From FW021-bin31 sp964478125 (GTDB lineage: Bacteria > Bacteroidota > Bacteroidia > Chitinophagales > Chitinophagaceae), in contig CAYZGR010000008.1 of assembly GCA_964478125.1 (NCBI GenBank), positions 13,215 through 77,214 of the forward strand: a DNA stretch of 64,000 nt, given 5' to 3'. The position numbers were made by a program, and so were the translations under genes. The notes below the pieces were generated by a model. That model searched no databases. It was not told the origin of the DNA and saw only the letters and a program-made list of their open reading frames with translations. This document shows positions 1 to 9,168 of this stretch, one piece after another (position 1 is the stretch's first letter; the number at the start of each line of letters is the position of its first letter).

Positions 1-27
1 CTTCTCAAATTTCTTAAATTCTGAAAA

Positions 28-1464
28 ATGAGCTGGCTTTTAAACAGGCTTGTGTTCTTTTCAATGGCCGTGATTGTACTTTTTCCATTCCCGACCCGCG
101 GCCAACAGATTTATTATTCTCCCCTGCCAGGCGTCAGGGCCGTTTCCACCGAATTTGAAATCATAGGGAAATACAACGGGAAACAGTTCCTTTATACCAA
201 AAACTATTCCAGCCGCCAAATTACATGTTACAGTGCAAAAATGAAACCTGTAGATACGATAAAGTTGGAATTCCTGCCTTATGATCTAAAGGACGTGCAT
301 TTTATCGCACTACCCGACGGCTTTATCATGGTTTACCAGTTTGTTGAAAAGCGGGATATTTACTGCAAAGCCGTGAAGTTTAACGGTAAGGGGACAAAAA
401 TAAAAAAACCGCAACTGATAGACAAAACATCGCACCCATTCGAAATACTGGGAGACCGGACCTATTCCGATGTGGTTTCAGAAAATAAAAGCCGCATCAT
501 GATCTATAAACTGATCAAAAAACCGGAGGAAAAAACACTTACCTTCAAGACCTTCCTTTTTGATAGCAGCCTGAACCTTTTACAAAAGGGAGAGGTCTCC
601 GTTCCATACGATTACAGCAGCGGGCCCCGCCAGATTCGATTGGCCAATAACGGCGGATTGTATTTCTTATACGGGACAGGCGACTATTCTTATCAACCTT
701 ATTATAAGCATATTTCCCTTTATTATAAACCGCCTCATGAAAATAAGTTGCTTAGCCAACTGTTGCTTTTTAAAACCTCCCTGCCTACTGCCCACCCTCT
801 TTTGACGCTTAATGAAAAAGAGCATACTTTATGGATCAATACCTTTAATTTTGATAAGAAGAAAAGGCATCTGACAAGCCTTTCCACCTATCGGTATCAT
901 ATGGATTCCATTAAAAGGATCCAAGGGACCATCGGACAATTCAGCCCTGAACTGAGAAGCGCCTTTGCCACAAAAAGAAGCAGGAGGAAAGCCGTTTTTG
1001 ATCACTATGTACCCAGGAGATTGATCTTCGACCGCTCCGGTTCGGCGCTCTTGATAGCAGAGAAGCTGTTTCATGATACAGACAACAAAACTTACTATGG
1101 GACTATCGGCTTATTCAGCCTGGACGAGGAAGGTCATATTAAAAAGATCCAACGTATTATCAAGGAGCAGAAGCAATACAGCTATTCCCGCTCTGGTTCT
1201 TTTTTGGTGATGAACAACGGACGCGCGTTACATTTCCTGGTGAATAAATCGCACGGGGTTACCCGGTTTTTGAATAATCATATTTACTTATTAAGGGATT
1301 ATCGCTTTCTCACGGACAAAACATTAGAAAAAATGCCGCTTATGCCGCACATGGATAAAGGGTTTAAATGGCTGCCGGGACTGGGAAAACAAACCGGCCG
1401 GGAGGAGGCCGTTATCCCCTGCCTGTCCGGCGGCAACCTGCTGTTCGGCCTTATCGTCTATTGA
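28..1464 (+). CDS. Secreted protein of unknown function, paralog of the next gene
   Basis: I do not recognise the family. The 478-residue product starts with a hydrophobic signal peptide ending near GQQ (about residues 1-26) and shows no later membrane segment, so it is probably periplasmic or surface-associated. It is a clear paralog of the gene at 1600-3177: both have a TEFEIIGK block soon after the signal peptide, a GFIMVYQF/HFLMVYQY block near residue 100, and a similar ending (GFKWLPGLGKQTGRE here, GYQWMPRYGRQIGAR there). The repeating beta-strand-like pattern could be a beta-propeller, but this is inference. The start is the ATG at 28; the promoter lies at or before the window edge. Function unknown. 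Confidence 0.8.
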   Translation: MSWLLNRLVFFSMAVIVLFPFPTRGQQIYYSPLPGVRAVSTEFEIIGKYNGKQFLYTKNYSSRQITCYSAKMKPVDTIKLEFLPYDLKDVHFIALPDGFIMVYQFVEKRDIYCKAVKFNGKGTKIKKPQLIDKTSHPFEILGDRTYSDVVSENKSRIMIYKLIKKPEEKTLTFKTFLFDSSLNLLQKGEVSVPYDYSSGPRQIRLANNGGLYFLYGTGDYSYQPYYKHISLYYKPPHENKLLSQLLLFKTSLPTAHPLLTLNEKEHTLWINTFNFDKKKRHLTSLSTYRYHMDSIKRIQGTIGQFSPELRSAFATKRSRRKAVFDHYVPRRLIFDRSGSALLIAEKLFHDTDNKTYYGTIGLFSLDEEGHIKKIQRIIKEQKQYSYSRSGSFLVMNNGRALHFLVNKSHGVTRFLNNHIYLLRDYRFLTDKTLEKMPLMPHMDKGFKWLPGLGKQTGREEAVIPCLSGGNLLFGLIVY

Positions 1465-1481
1465 AAGAAAATTTTTTTATT

Positions 1482-1513
1482 TTAAAAGTCCTGTTAAAAA
1501 AACAGGCTTTAAA
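1482..1513. repeat. Inverted repeat between the two paralogs
   Basis: TTTAAA-G-CCTGTT on the left pairs with AACAGG-CTTTAAA on the right around an A-rich loop, with small bulges. No T-run follows on the + strand (the flank is A-rich), so it is a poor intrinsic terminator for the upstream gene. It may be an mRNA structure, or a terminator that does not need a U-tract. Confidence 0.4.
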
Positions 1514-1599
1514 AATAAAAATGTTATTTTGGATGTTATCAAGATATTACGACGCTATTGCTCTAAATTGCTTTTTTTTGCATAAACTTAGAAGTTAAA

Positions 1600-3177
1600 A
1601 TGATGAAACACCTGGCAGCATTCGTTTGCGGATTCATGATCCTGGTATTTTCCATACCCGCTTTTTCTCAACAGGTAACCTATTCCCAGCCTCTGAAAAA
1701 GGACGATTACCGGCATACCGAATTTGAGATCATCGGGAAATTAAAAGTAGAACCCGCTACGGACGACCCGTATGATTCTCATATACTGGTTTATAAAAAC
1801 ACAGAAGGCGATCAAAAAATAGCTGTTTATTCTCCCGACATGAAATTGATTGGCAATGTACAGCTCAGATTTATAACCGACGGGCTGCTGGGCGTAGATT
1901 TTCTGGCTTTCCCGGATCACTTTCTGATGGTTTATCAATATCAGGAAGGCGATTTTGTTTATTGCAAAGGGCTGCTGATGGACGGCAGGGGAAAAGTACT
2001 GAAAGAGCCCGTGCTGATCGACTCCAGCGAGGTCGGCCGTAAAAGAATAAAATCCAGGATCTATACCCTGCTCCATTCGGATAATCGCAACAGAATCCTG
2101 ATCTACAAGATCAACCAGGATAAAGATTATGATAATATTTTCTATACTTTTTCCTATGACGAGGACCTCAACTTTCTCTTCAACAGCCGATTGACGCTGC
2201 CTATGCAAAACAAGCATGCTTTCCTGGCAGGCTTTAGCCTGTCCAATGACGGTCATTTTGTCTTTGTAAAAGAAGGCCGGCCCACTAAAAACAGCAATAT
2301 CAACGAGGCATTCCTGGTTACCAAGGCCCCGATGGCAGATACTTTTTCTGTGGTTTCCCTGCCTCTTCAGGGACACTTCCTGGAAGAATTAAAACTTCGT
2401 GTGGACAATAAGAACAACCGGGTTTTCCTTGGCTCCTTTTTTACCAACTCGCGTCGCGGAAATGTGGCAGGCCTCTATGCCGGACACTTTAATCTGGAAG
2501 ATCAAAAGTTTTATGATTTGAAATTTCTCCCTTTCGGGGAAAACCTGAGAAGGGAAGCCAGCCAGCGCGGATCGATAAACAACTCTTTTGATAATTATTT
2601 TATACGCAAGCTGGTAGTTCGCGGAGATGGCGGCTTTTTGATAACCGCGGAGGACTACTACTCCACTTCCAGGAACAACGACTGGAATCGCTGGAATCCC
2701 CTGTATAGTCCATGGGGATTCTCACCTTATTATTATTCACCCTACTATTCGCCTTACTCTTATTCTCCTTTTTCTCCATGGTATTACAGCCCTTACGGCT
2801 TCAATAACAACCGGGGAGTAAATTATCACTACCTGGACGTGGCCATCCTATCTTACGACAGCACCGGGAAATTGATATGGAGTAATTTTATACGAAAAAA
2901 TCAACAGGATGACGACAATGCATCCTTCTTGTCTTATAAGATGATAAACATTGGCAGCGCCCTGTTATTTATTTATAACAGTCCATTCCGTCGGTCCTTT
3001 CTCCTAACGGCCATGAGTGTTACGCCCGATGGAAAACTGAGCAAGCTGCCTACCTTAAGGGGGCTGGATAACGGTTATCAATGGATGCCGCGATACGGAC
3101 GCCAGATCGGAGCACGAACGGTCGTGGTCCCCTGCATTTACAGGAATTACATTTGCTTTGCCAAAATAGTTTTTTAA
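1600..3177 (+). CDS. Secreted protein of unknown function with a Tyr/Pro/Ser-rich insert
   Basis: This 525-residue paralog of the preceding gene has a signal peptide of about 24 residues ending in FSQQ. It shares the TEFEIIGK, MVYQY and C-terminal Q-W-M-P-R-Y-G motifs with its neighbour. The main difference is a low-complexity segment at about residues 365-410 made of repeated YSP/YYSPY units, which the paralog lacks. It may be a surface-exposed or adhesive loop, but I have no family evidence. Two ATGs lie at 1600 and 1603; I took the first. The gap of 135 bp to the upstream paralog contains an inverted repeat, and the next gene follows after 16 bp. Confidence 0.8.
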   Translation: MMKHLAAFVCGFMILVFSIPAFSQQVTYSQPLKKDDYRHTEFEIIGKLKVEPATDDPYDSHILVYKNTEGDQKIAVYSPDMKLIGNVQLRFITDGLLGVDFLAFPDHFLMVYQYQEGDFVYCKGLLMDGRGKVLKEPVLIDSSEVGRKRIKSRIYTLLHSDNRNRILIYKINQDKDYDNIFYTFSYDEDLNFLFNSRLTLPMQNKHAFLAGFSLSNDGHFVFVKEGRPTKNSNINEAFLVTKAPMADTFSVVSLPLQGHFLEELKLRVDNKNNRVFLGSFFTNSRRGNVAGLYAGHFNLEDQKFYDLKFLPFGENLRREASQRGSINNSFDNYFIRKLVVRGDGGFLITAEDYYSTSRNNDWNRWNPLYSPWGFSPYYYSPYYSPYSYSPFSPWYYSPYGFNNNRGVNYHYLDVAILSYDSTGKLIWSNFIRKNQQDDDNASFLSYKMINIGSALLFIYNSPFRRSFLLTAMSVTPDGKLSKLPTLRGLDNGYQWMPRYGRQIGARTVVVPCIYRNYICFAKIVF

Positions 3178-3193
3178 TCCAATAGCTGTTGCC

Positions 3194-4177
3194 GTGTTTC
3201 GATGGTTGCGTTCGGGAAATCCCTATTCTCTTATTTACCTGTTGTTTTATGCCCTTGTAATTAAGTTTTATTACCTGATACACCCGGTGGGCCCGGTGCT
3301 TTCCCCTGCTTCAGACGGGTTAATTTACCAACCGCTGATACAGGGACTGGAGCATAGGTTGAACATGGGGCCCGAGGGCTTTACGATCCTGGCTTTTCTG
3401 TTCCTCCTTGCCGAAGCAATCGTGTTAAATGCCCAAGTAAACCGTTTCCGTATTTTACCCGGGACCACTTATTTTACCGCATTCAGTTTTATCCTTTTTT
3501 CGGGCTTTATCGCTTCCTGGAATGCTTTTTCGGCTCCCCTGTTGGCCGGCTTGCTTATTCTGGCCCTGGTTCATCAATTATTTAAACTGCACAATACAAC
3601 GACGCCGCGCAGCACAGCTTTCAATCTCGGACTAACTGTGGGCTTTGCCAGCCTCCTTTATTTTCCGGCTATTGCACTGCTCCTGGTGGTCTGGTTCGCA
3701 TTGGTAAGTGTTCGTCCTTTCAGGCTCTCCGAATGGATACTGGTCGTACTGGGCGTCTTTTGCCCTTATTATTTTATTGGGACCGTCCTGTTTCTGACAG
3801 ACCGTTTGTACCGGATGAAGGATATTCCGCTTCCCGGATTCAGCGTCCCTGAACTCGTTTATTCTTACTGGATATTAAGTGGAATGATCGGGCTCTTGCT
3901 CTATTTTATATATGGCAGCCTCCGGCTTCAACAGGACTATTCAAAAATGCTCATTTACGTTCGCAAGTCCTGGATAATCCTGCTGGCATTCCTCACCATT
4001 GCACTCGCCTTGCCTTTTTTGCCGGATACTTTCCGGGTAGACGGATGGTTTATCGCTTTTTTCCCGATATCCATTTTCATAGCCTGCGGTTTTTCCCATC
4101 TGAAGAAACAGTGGTTTGGGTGGCTGCTCCATCTGCTGGCCCTGGGATTTGTGCTTTTTGTACAATGGGGGCGCTAA
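3194..4177 (+). CDS. Polytopic membrane protein, DUF6427-like
   Basis: The 327-residue product is mostly hydrophobic, with roughly eight to ten predicted membrane helices and no signal peptide. The N-terminus (MFRWLRSGNPYSL) and overall layout resemble the DUF6427 family of Bacteroidota integral membrane proteins, whose function is unknown; the family match is from memory. The start is a GTG at 3194, since no in-frame ATG precedes the conserved N-terminal region. It begins 16 bp after the upstream secreted protein and is probably cotranscribed with it. The 3' end lies 83 bp before purQ. Confidence 0.7.
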   Translation: MFRWLRSGNPYSLIYLLFYALVIKFYYLIHPVGPVLSPASDGLIYQPLIQGLEHRLNMGPEGFTILAFLFLLAEAIVLNAQVNRFRILPGTTYFTAFSFILFSGFIASWNAFSAPLLAGLLILALVHQLFKLHNTTTPRSTAFNLGLTVGFASLLYFPAIALLLVVWFALVSVRPFRLSEWILVVLGVFCPYYFIGTVLFLTDRLYRMKDIPLPGFSVPELVYSYWILSGMIGLLLYFIYGSLRLQQDYSKMLIYVRKSWIILLAFLTIALALPFLPDTFRVDGWFIAFFPISIFIACGFSHLKKQWFGWLLHLLALGFVLFVQWGR

Positions 4178-4226
4178 AATCTTTGTTAAAAAAGCCTCAT
4201 AACCTGACCGATTGCTCCAAGAAGCG

Positions 4227-4234
4227 TATTTTTG
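4227..4234 (+). promoter_or_regulatory. -7 promoter motif for purQ
   Basis: TATTTTTG matches the Bacteroidota -7 consensus TAnnTTTG and lies 26 bp before the purQ ATG at 4261. It supports that ATG over any in-frame start further upstream. No good -33 box is evident. Confidence 0.6.
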
Positions 4235-4260
4235 CAGGAACTGGTATTAAATTAATTCAA

Positions 4261-4965
4261 ATGAGGTTTGGAGTTGTTGTCTTTCCGGGATCTAATTGCG
4301 ACCGAGATATGGTCCATGCACTTCAGGATGACCTGGGAGCAGAGGTCGTTCAACTCTGGCATAAGGAGCAATCCCTGAAAGGATTTGAAACGGAGGATTG
4401 TATCGTACTGCCGGGCGGATTTTCTTATGGAGATTATCTGAGATGTGGCGCCATCGCCCGCTTTAGCCCGATGATGCAGGCTGTAATTGACTTTGCGAAG
4501 AAAGGAGGGAAAGTATTGGGAATCTGCAACGGGTTCCAGGTACTTTGCGAGACCGGTTTATTACCCGGCGTACTGTTGGAAAACAACCAACGCAAATTCG
4601 TTTGCAAAAATGCCTACCTCATCAGCAATAACCCCACCACTATTTTGACCCGGGAGCTTCAGGGAAAGATCCTAAAGATACCGGTAGCGCATGGTGAAGG
4701 ACGATACTATGCTGATGAAAAAACGCTGGCGCTCCTTGAGGCCAACCAACAAGTCCTCTTTCGCTATTGTGATAAAAATGGAAAGGAAGAAGGCGCTTTT
4801 AACCCGAACGGTTCTCTTAACAATATAGCAGGTATTTGCAATGAGAATAAAAATGTATTTGGCATGATGCCTCATCCCGAAAGAGCCACTACGATGAGCT
4901 TGGGAAACACGGATGGGAGGCTGATCCTCGAGGGATTGCTGGGGCGTGTAGCCGAATCGGTCTAA
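4261..4965 (+). CDS. purQ: Phosphoribosylformylglycinamidine synthase, glutaminase subunit PurQ
   Basis: PurQ supplies ammonia from glutamine to PurL for the fourth step of de novo purine synthesis in the cytoplasm. The 234-residue product is a class I glutamine amidotransferase: GSNCDRD near the N-terminus, the oxyanion segment PGGFSYGDYLRCGAIAR, the nucleophile Cys89 in GICNGFQ, and the catalytic His/Glu in MPHPERA near the C-terminus. Length fits the small PurQ of the PurLQS type. An in-frame reading frame extends back to 4045, but the conserved MRFGVVVFPG start and the promoter motif at 4227 place the start at 4261. No other pur gene is in the window. Confidence 0.95.
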   Translation: MRFGVVVFPGSNCDRDMVHALQDDLGAEVVQLWHKEQSLKGFETEDCIVLPGGFSYGDYLRCGAIARFSPMMQAVIDFAKKGGKVLGICNGFQVLCETGLLPGVLLENNQRKFVCKNAYLISNNPTTILTRELQGKILKIPVAHGEGRYYADEKTLALLEANQQVLFRYCDKNGKEEGAFNPNGSLNNIAGICNENKNVFGMMPHPERATTMSLGNTDGRLILEGLLGRVAESV

Positions 4966-5032
4966 ATATGCAGATCGACGCCTTTTCGAGAATCCTTCAG
5001 TAAATTTTTAAACACTAAAACTTACCGATATC

Positions 5033-5479
5033 ATGAAAAAATTATTGGGACTGGCGGTTATCCTCATGATGACACCGTTATTCTTGAACGCACAAATTTT
5101 GAATCCCGTACACTGGAGCTATAGCAAGCAAAAAGTGGGGGAGGGGCAATACATTATTCACATGAAGGCCGCCATTGATCCGGGCTGGCACGTATATGCC
5201 CAAGATGCCGGCGAAGGGCCCATTCCCACAAGCTTTACCTTTAAGAAGAACGACGACCTGGTTTTTAAGGGTAAAGTCAGGGCCGTTGGTAAAAAACTGA
5301 AATCTTTCGATAAAAATTTTAATTCTGTATTAAAATACTTTGAAAACAGTGTAGACTTTGTTCAATATGTACAGGCCAAACCCGGAGCCGGGGCCGTGGA
5401 AGGAACACTGGAATACATGGTATGCGACAATAAGCAATGCCTGCCTCCCAAGGATATTGATTTTAAGATCAATTTATAA
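5033..5479 (+). CDS. Secreted stand-alone DsbD-alpha-like domain protein
   Basis: The 148-residue product has a signal peptide (residues 1-21, ending FLNA) followed by a single domain closely similar to the N-terminal domain of the DsbD gene that follows. Shared features are IDPGWHVYAQ, GEGPIPTSFTF and the redox pair in MVCDNKQCLPP (C-x4-C). In DsbD this periplasmic domain receives electrons from the transmembrane domain and passes them to partner proteins. A free copy could act as an extra periplasmic electron carrier. It lies 177 bp before the full DsbD and looks like a tandem partial duplication. Confidence 0.85.
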   Translation: MKKLLGLAVILMMTPLFLNAQILNPVHWSYSKQKVGEGQYIIHMKAAIDPGWHVYAQDAGEGPIPTSFTFKKNDDLVFKGKVRAVGKKLKSFDKNFNSVLKYFENSVDFVQYVQAKPGAGAVEGTLEYMVCDNKQCLPPKDIDFKINL

Positions 5480-5656
5480 TCCTTCCTTACGATAAAAGAA
5501 CAATGGGGCCGTCTTAAGAAGTCATCATTATGGACGAAGTGATCTTTACGGGATAGTATACTATTCACTGATCATTTCATCCATACGCTCCCTGTAAGAG
5601 CGGTTTTAGTCTTTTTCAGACAACCTCCTGTTTTAGATTTAATCGATTGCACCGAC

Positions 5657-7726
5657 ATGAAAAGTAGAATAATCTTAATAGCTTTACTGGCCTTACTACC
5701 TATCGGTATCAGCGCCCAGATACTTAAACCTGTCAGCTGGAATTTCTCCGCAAAAGCCGCTCCGGATTCTCTGAATAACCAGGGGGAAAAGACTTACATG
5801 ATTCATTTGACCGCCACCATTGATCCAGGCTGGCATGTATATGCTCAACAAGCCGGCGAAGGTCCTATACCCACCACTATTAGTTTTGAAGATAATGACC
5901 ATCTCAATCTTATTGGAGAGGTGGAAGAAAAAGGAGACAAAATAAGCGAGTTTGATAAGGTTTTTAATTCCGAACTCAACTTTTTTGAAAAAAGGGTGGA
6001 TTTTATTCAAAAAGTAGTCGTTAAAAGAAGTACCGTTTTAAAGGGTACGGTAGCATTTATGGTTTGTGATGATAAACAATGTCTGCCGCCCAAAGACGTA
6101 CCTTTTAGCCTCGAATTGAAAGACGCCGAAGAGCGCCCGGTAGCCGCGGCCACGGCTGCTGTGGGAAGAGCCAATGGCCCGGATGTGCAATCGGGCAACA
6201 AACCGGAGGCTGAAATACAAGCCGCCGATGACACCGATGATGCTACCGGTAAATCTCTAAGCTGGATCTTCTGGGCGGCCTTTGGCGGAGGTTTTATCGC
6301 GTTACTCACGCCCTGTGTATTTTCTGTCATACCGGTTACCGTAAGCTTTTTTACCAAAAGAAGCGAAACGCGTGCGGCCGGTATCCGTAACGCCATCTGG
6401 TATTCCCTTTCCATCGTTATTATTTATACCTTACTAGGCTTTTTAATTACCCTGTTATTCGGACCAAGCGCCCTCAACCAGCTGGCAAGTAATATCTGGG
6501 CCAACCTGGCTTTTTTCATTATTTTTCTGCTTTTCGGTTTATCCTTTCTGGGTGCTTTTGAGATCAGTTTACCGAGTTCGTGGGGAACCATAGCTGACTC
6601 TAAAGCCGGAGCAAGTAGTTTTATAGGAATATTCTTTATGGCGCTTACGCTGGCCATTGTATCCTTCTCCTGTACGGGCCCCATTATTGGTAATCTGCTG
6701 GTGTTGGCAGCGCAAGGAGGAAAAGCCGGCCCCCTCGTAGGCATGCTTGGTTTTTCTATCGCTTTGGCTATCCCGTTTGCCCTTTTTGCCATTTTCCCAA
6801 GCTGGCTCAACCGCATGGGGAAAGCCGGAGGCTGGCTCAATGCCGTGAAAGTTGTTCTGGGATTATTAGAACTGGCCCTGGCCCTCAAGTTCTTATCCAA
6901 TGTGGATATGGCTTATCATTGGGGTATTCTCAGCCGGGAAGTTTTCCTGTGTATCTGGATTGTCCTCTTCGCCCTTATAGGTTTCTATCTGCTGGGGAAA
7001 TTGCGGTTTCCGCACGACAGCGAGGTGAAGCACATTTCGATCACCCGGCTGATACTGGCCATTGCTGCTTTTGCTTTTACCGTTTATCTGATTCCCGGCC
7101 TATTTGGGGTACAGCTCAAAGGCATTGTGGGTGGCTTTTTGCCGGCTTATTCCAGTTTCAACTATACGACCGGAGTAGCAGGCGGCTCCTCTTCGGGGGC
7201 AACGGTCGCTTATGACGGCATTCGTCCCCAGAAGTATGTCGACATTTTTGCGAAGGCCACTCCGGAGAACTATACCGCTTTTTACGATTATGATGAAGCT
7301 ATGGCGGCAGCAAAAAAACTGGACAGGCCCCTGATGATCGACTTTACCGGCTGGTCCTGCGTGAATTGCAGAAAAATGGAAAGTGCAGTCTGGACCGATC
7401 CTGAAGTAGTAAAAATTATTAACCGGGATTTTGTGCTGCTGCAACTTTACGTGGATGATAAAACAAAACTACCAAAGGATCAGCAATATATTTCATCCTT
7501 TGACCAGTCAAAAATAAAAACCATAGGTCAAAAAAATGCAGATTTCGAGATCGTTCATTTCAACCGGAATTCACAACCTTACTATGTATTTTTAAACCAT
7601 CAGGGAAAGTCGCTCACCAGCAAAGGTTATCGATTTGATCCGGATCCGCAGCATTTTATTGACTTCCTACTGGCCGCCAATGATCGTTATAGACAAGGAG
7701 AAACCAAACAACTGGCAATGAAATAG
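5657..7726 (+). CDS. dsbD: Thiol:disulfide interchange protein DsbD
   Basis: DsbD carries electrons from cytoplasmic thioredoxin across the inner membrane to periplasmic thiols. The 689-residue protein has a signal peptide, an alpha domain with Cys137/Cys142 (MVCDDKQC), a linker, about eight membrane helices from residue 203 with the redox cysteines Cys220 (LTPCVFSVIP) and Cys339 (FSCTGPIIGN), and a C-terminal thioredoxin-like domain with Cys568-V-N-Cys571 after IDFTGWS. All three expected cysteine pairs are present, so it should be functional. The preceding gene encodes a free copy of the alpha domain. The region antisense to residues 115-250 is open but is a shadow. Confidence 0.93.
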   Translation: MKSRIILIALLALLPIGISAQILKPVSWNFSAKAAPDSLNNQGEKTYMIHLTATIDPGWHVYAQQAGEGPIPTTISFEDNDHLNLIGEVEEKGDKISEFDKVFNSELNFFEKRVDFIQKVVVKRSTVLKGTVAFMVCDDKQCLPPKDVPFSLELKDAEERPVAAATAAVGRANGPDVQSGNKPEAEIQAADDTDDATGKSLSWIFWAAFGGGFIALLTPCVFSVIPVTVSFFTKRSETRAAGIRNAIWYSLSIVIIYTLLGFLITLLFGPSALNQLASNIWANLAFFIIFLLFGLSFLGAFEISLPSSWGTIADSKAGASSFIGIFFMALTLAIVSFSCTGPIIGNLLVLAAQGGKAGPLVGMLGFSIALAIPFALFAIFPSWLNRMGKAGGWLNAVKVVLGLLELALALKFLSNVDMAYHWGILSREVFLCIWIVLFALIGFYLLGKLRFPHDSEVKHISITRLILAIAAFAFTVYLIPGLFGVQLKGIVGGFLPAYSSFNYTTGVAGGSSSGATVAYDGIRPQKYVDIFAKATPENYTAFYDYDEAMAAAKKLDRPLMIDFTGWSCVNCRKMESAVWTDPEVVKIINRDFVLLQLYVDDKTKLPKDQQYISSFDQSKIKTIGQKNADFEIVHFNRNSQPYYVFLNHQGKSLTSKGYRFDPDPQHFIDFLLAANDRYRQGETKQLAMK

Positions 7727-7892
7727 AATACAAGGTATTTGCCAGGAAACCTTTGAATTTTATTGATTTCCCCTGATAGCACCTAAACCTACTATAGGAC
7801 CAGGGGTATACAAAGCCCTCATTTCTTAAAATCGGAAAACTGCTCAAAAGAAGTTCTTGATCTATATCAATGGACGTATGCGCCCCCTTGAT

Positions 7893-7900
7893 TAATTTTG
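7893..7900 (+). promoter_or_regulatory. -7 promoter motif for the luciferase-like gene
   Basis: TAATTTTG fits TAnnTTTG and ends 12 bp before the ATG at 7913. A TTG at 7898 inside the motif is in frame with the gene but would lie upstream of the expected transcription start, so it is not the start codon. The leader would be only about 9 nt. Confidence 0.6.
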
Positions 7901-7912
7901 TACAAAAAAGCC

Positions 7913-8983
7913 ATGGAATTAGGAATCGGCATGTTCGGTGATTTGACATTCTATCACCAAACGCATCAGATACAACCTCCGGCCAAAAGATTGGCAGAAA
8001 TGGTTGAACAGGTCCGGTTAGCAGATGAGCTGGGTATTGACGTGTTTCTTATGGGAGAGCATCACCGTCCGGATTACGCCGTCTCCTCCCCGGAGATTAT
8101 TTTATCTGCACTTTCCACAGTAACCAAAAAGATTAAACTGGGAAGCGGGGTAACGGTCCTGAGCTCTGCAGATCCGGTAAAGGTTTACCAGGATTTTGCG
8201 CTTTTGGATCTGTTGTCACATCAACGGGCAGAGATCGTGGCCGGGCGGGGAAGCTTTATTGAATCCTTTCCTTTATTCGGGTACGATCTGAAAGATTACA
8301 ATGAGCTGTTTGATGAAAAGCTGGATTTATTGCTACAATTAAATCAAAAGGAAAGATTATCCTGGTCGGGAAAATTCCGGGCTCCCTTGACGGATCAAAC
8401 CGTATACCCGCGTCCGGAGAGGACATTACCTATCTGGATCGCAGTGGGAGGAACGCCGGCCTCGGTGGCCCGTGCGGCCAAATTGGGATTGCCCATCATC
8501 TTTGCCATCATCGGGGGAAGCCCCGCGCAATTTCAACCCCTGATCCATTTTTATAAAGAACAATATATTCAATTTGGACACAACCTGAAAGATATGCAGA
8601 TTGGGGTACATTCCCATACTTTTATTGCAGGTTCTCAACAGGATTTATTGGAAAGTTATTTCCCTTATTACGCCGCCCAGATGGATCGGGTAGGCAGAGA
8701 AAGAGGCTGGCCGCCTTATACCAAACGCCAGTTTGAAGGGGGCATGGGCCCCGAAGGAGCCCTTTTTATGGGAGACGTGAATCAGGTATCCGAGAAAATG
8801 ATTCAAATCATTGAAAGATTCGGATTGACCCGGTTTATTGCTCATATAGATGTAGGCGGCCCTTCTCATAAAGAGCTGATGAAGGCTATCGAGTTGTACG
8901 GAGATAAGGTACTGCCTGCAGTGAGGAAGCATTTTAAAGACGGACGGAAAAAACCGGGAAATGGATTTTTCGGACCAAAATAA
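7913..8983 (+). CDS. LLM-class (luciferase-like) flavin-dependent oxidoreductase
   Basis: The 356-residue product belongs to the bacterial-luciferase-like monooxygenase superfamily of TIM-barrel enzymes that use reduced FMN or F420. Seen are the family N-terminus (MELGIGMFGDL), LADELGIDVFLMGEHH, the IKLGSGVTVLSSADPVKVYQ region, and the AEIVAGRG segment. The substrate cannot be assigned. It is monocistronic by context: dsbD ends 186 bp upstream and the next gene is convergent. The start was moved from TTG 7898 to ATG 7913 because 7898 sits in the promoter motif. Confidence 0.88.
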   Translation: MELGIGMFGDLTFYHQTHQIQPPAKRLAEMVEQVRLADELGIDVFLMGEHHRPDYAVSSPEIILSALSTVTKKIKLGSGVTVLSSADPVKVYQDFALLDLLSHQRAEIVAGRGSFIESFPLFGYDLKDYNELFDEKLDLLLQLNQKERLSWSGKFRAPLTDQTVYPRPERTLPIWIAVGGTPASVARAAKLGLPIIFAIIGGSPAQFQPLIHFYKEQYIQFGHNLKDMQIGVHSHTFIAGSQQDLLESYFPYYAAQMDRVGRERGWPPYTKRQFEGGMGPEGALFMGDVNQVSEKMIQIIERFGLTRFIAHIDVGGPSHKELMKAIELYGDKVLPAVRKHFKDGRKKPGNGFFGPK

Positions 8984-9168
8984 ATAGGGCCTGCCGGGTT
9001 AAAAGGGGGTACTTATTCCTACAGTTGTTATAAATACCGCTGTTGAAGGCTGTATTTTATTTCTTTAACGCCCTACAGCTTCATTTCTTTAACCGGTTTC
9101 TTCTAAGGTCGGAGGGTGTGAGACACACAAGGCAATAATTCTTCTGTTCTTCCCCTTTTCTATTCTCT

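Noticed and set aside
1741..2376. 211-codon antisense frame in the second secreted paralog
   Set aside because: The forward frame has a signal peptide and a clear paralog, while the reverse frame shows neither domain nor promoter.
4045..4260. Upstream in-frame extension of purQ
   Set aside because: It overlaps the membrane protein gene, has no PurQ similarity, and lies before the promoter motif at 4227.
6007..6900. Long antisense open frames over dsbD
   Set aside because: They are shadows of the coding frame, with no recognisable domain or start region.
7898..7900. TTG as start of the luciferase-like gene
   Set aside because: It lies inside the TAATTTTG promoter motif, upstream of any expected transcript start. 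ATG 7913 fits the family N-terminus. The same reasoning rejects TTG 21878 for porX and ATG 41753 for gyrB.
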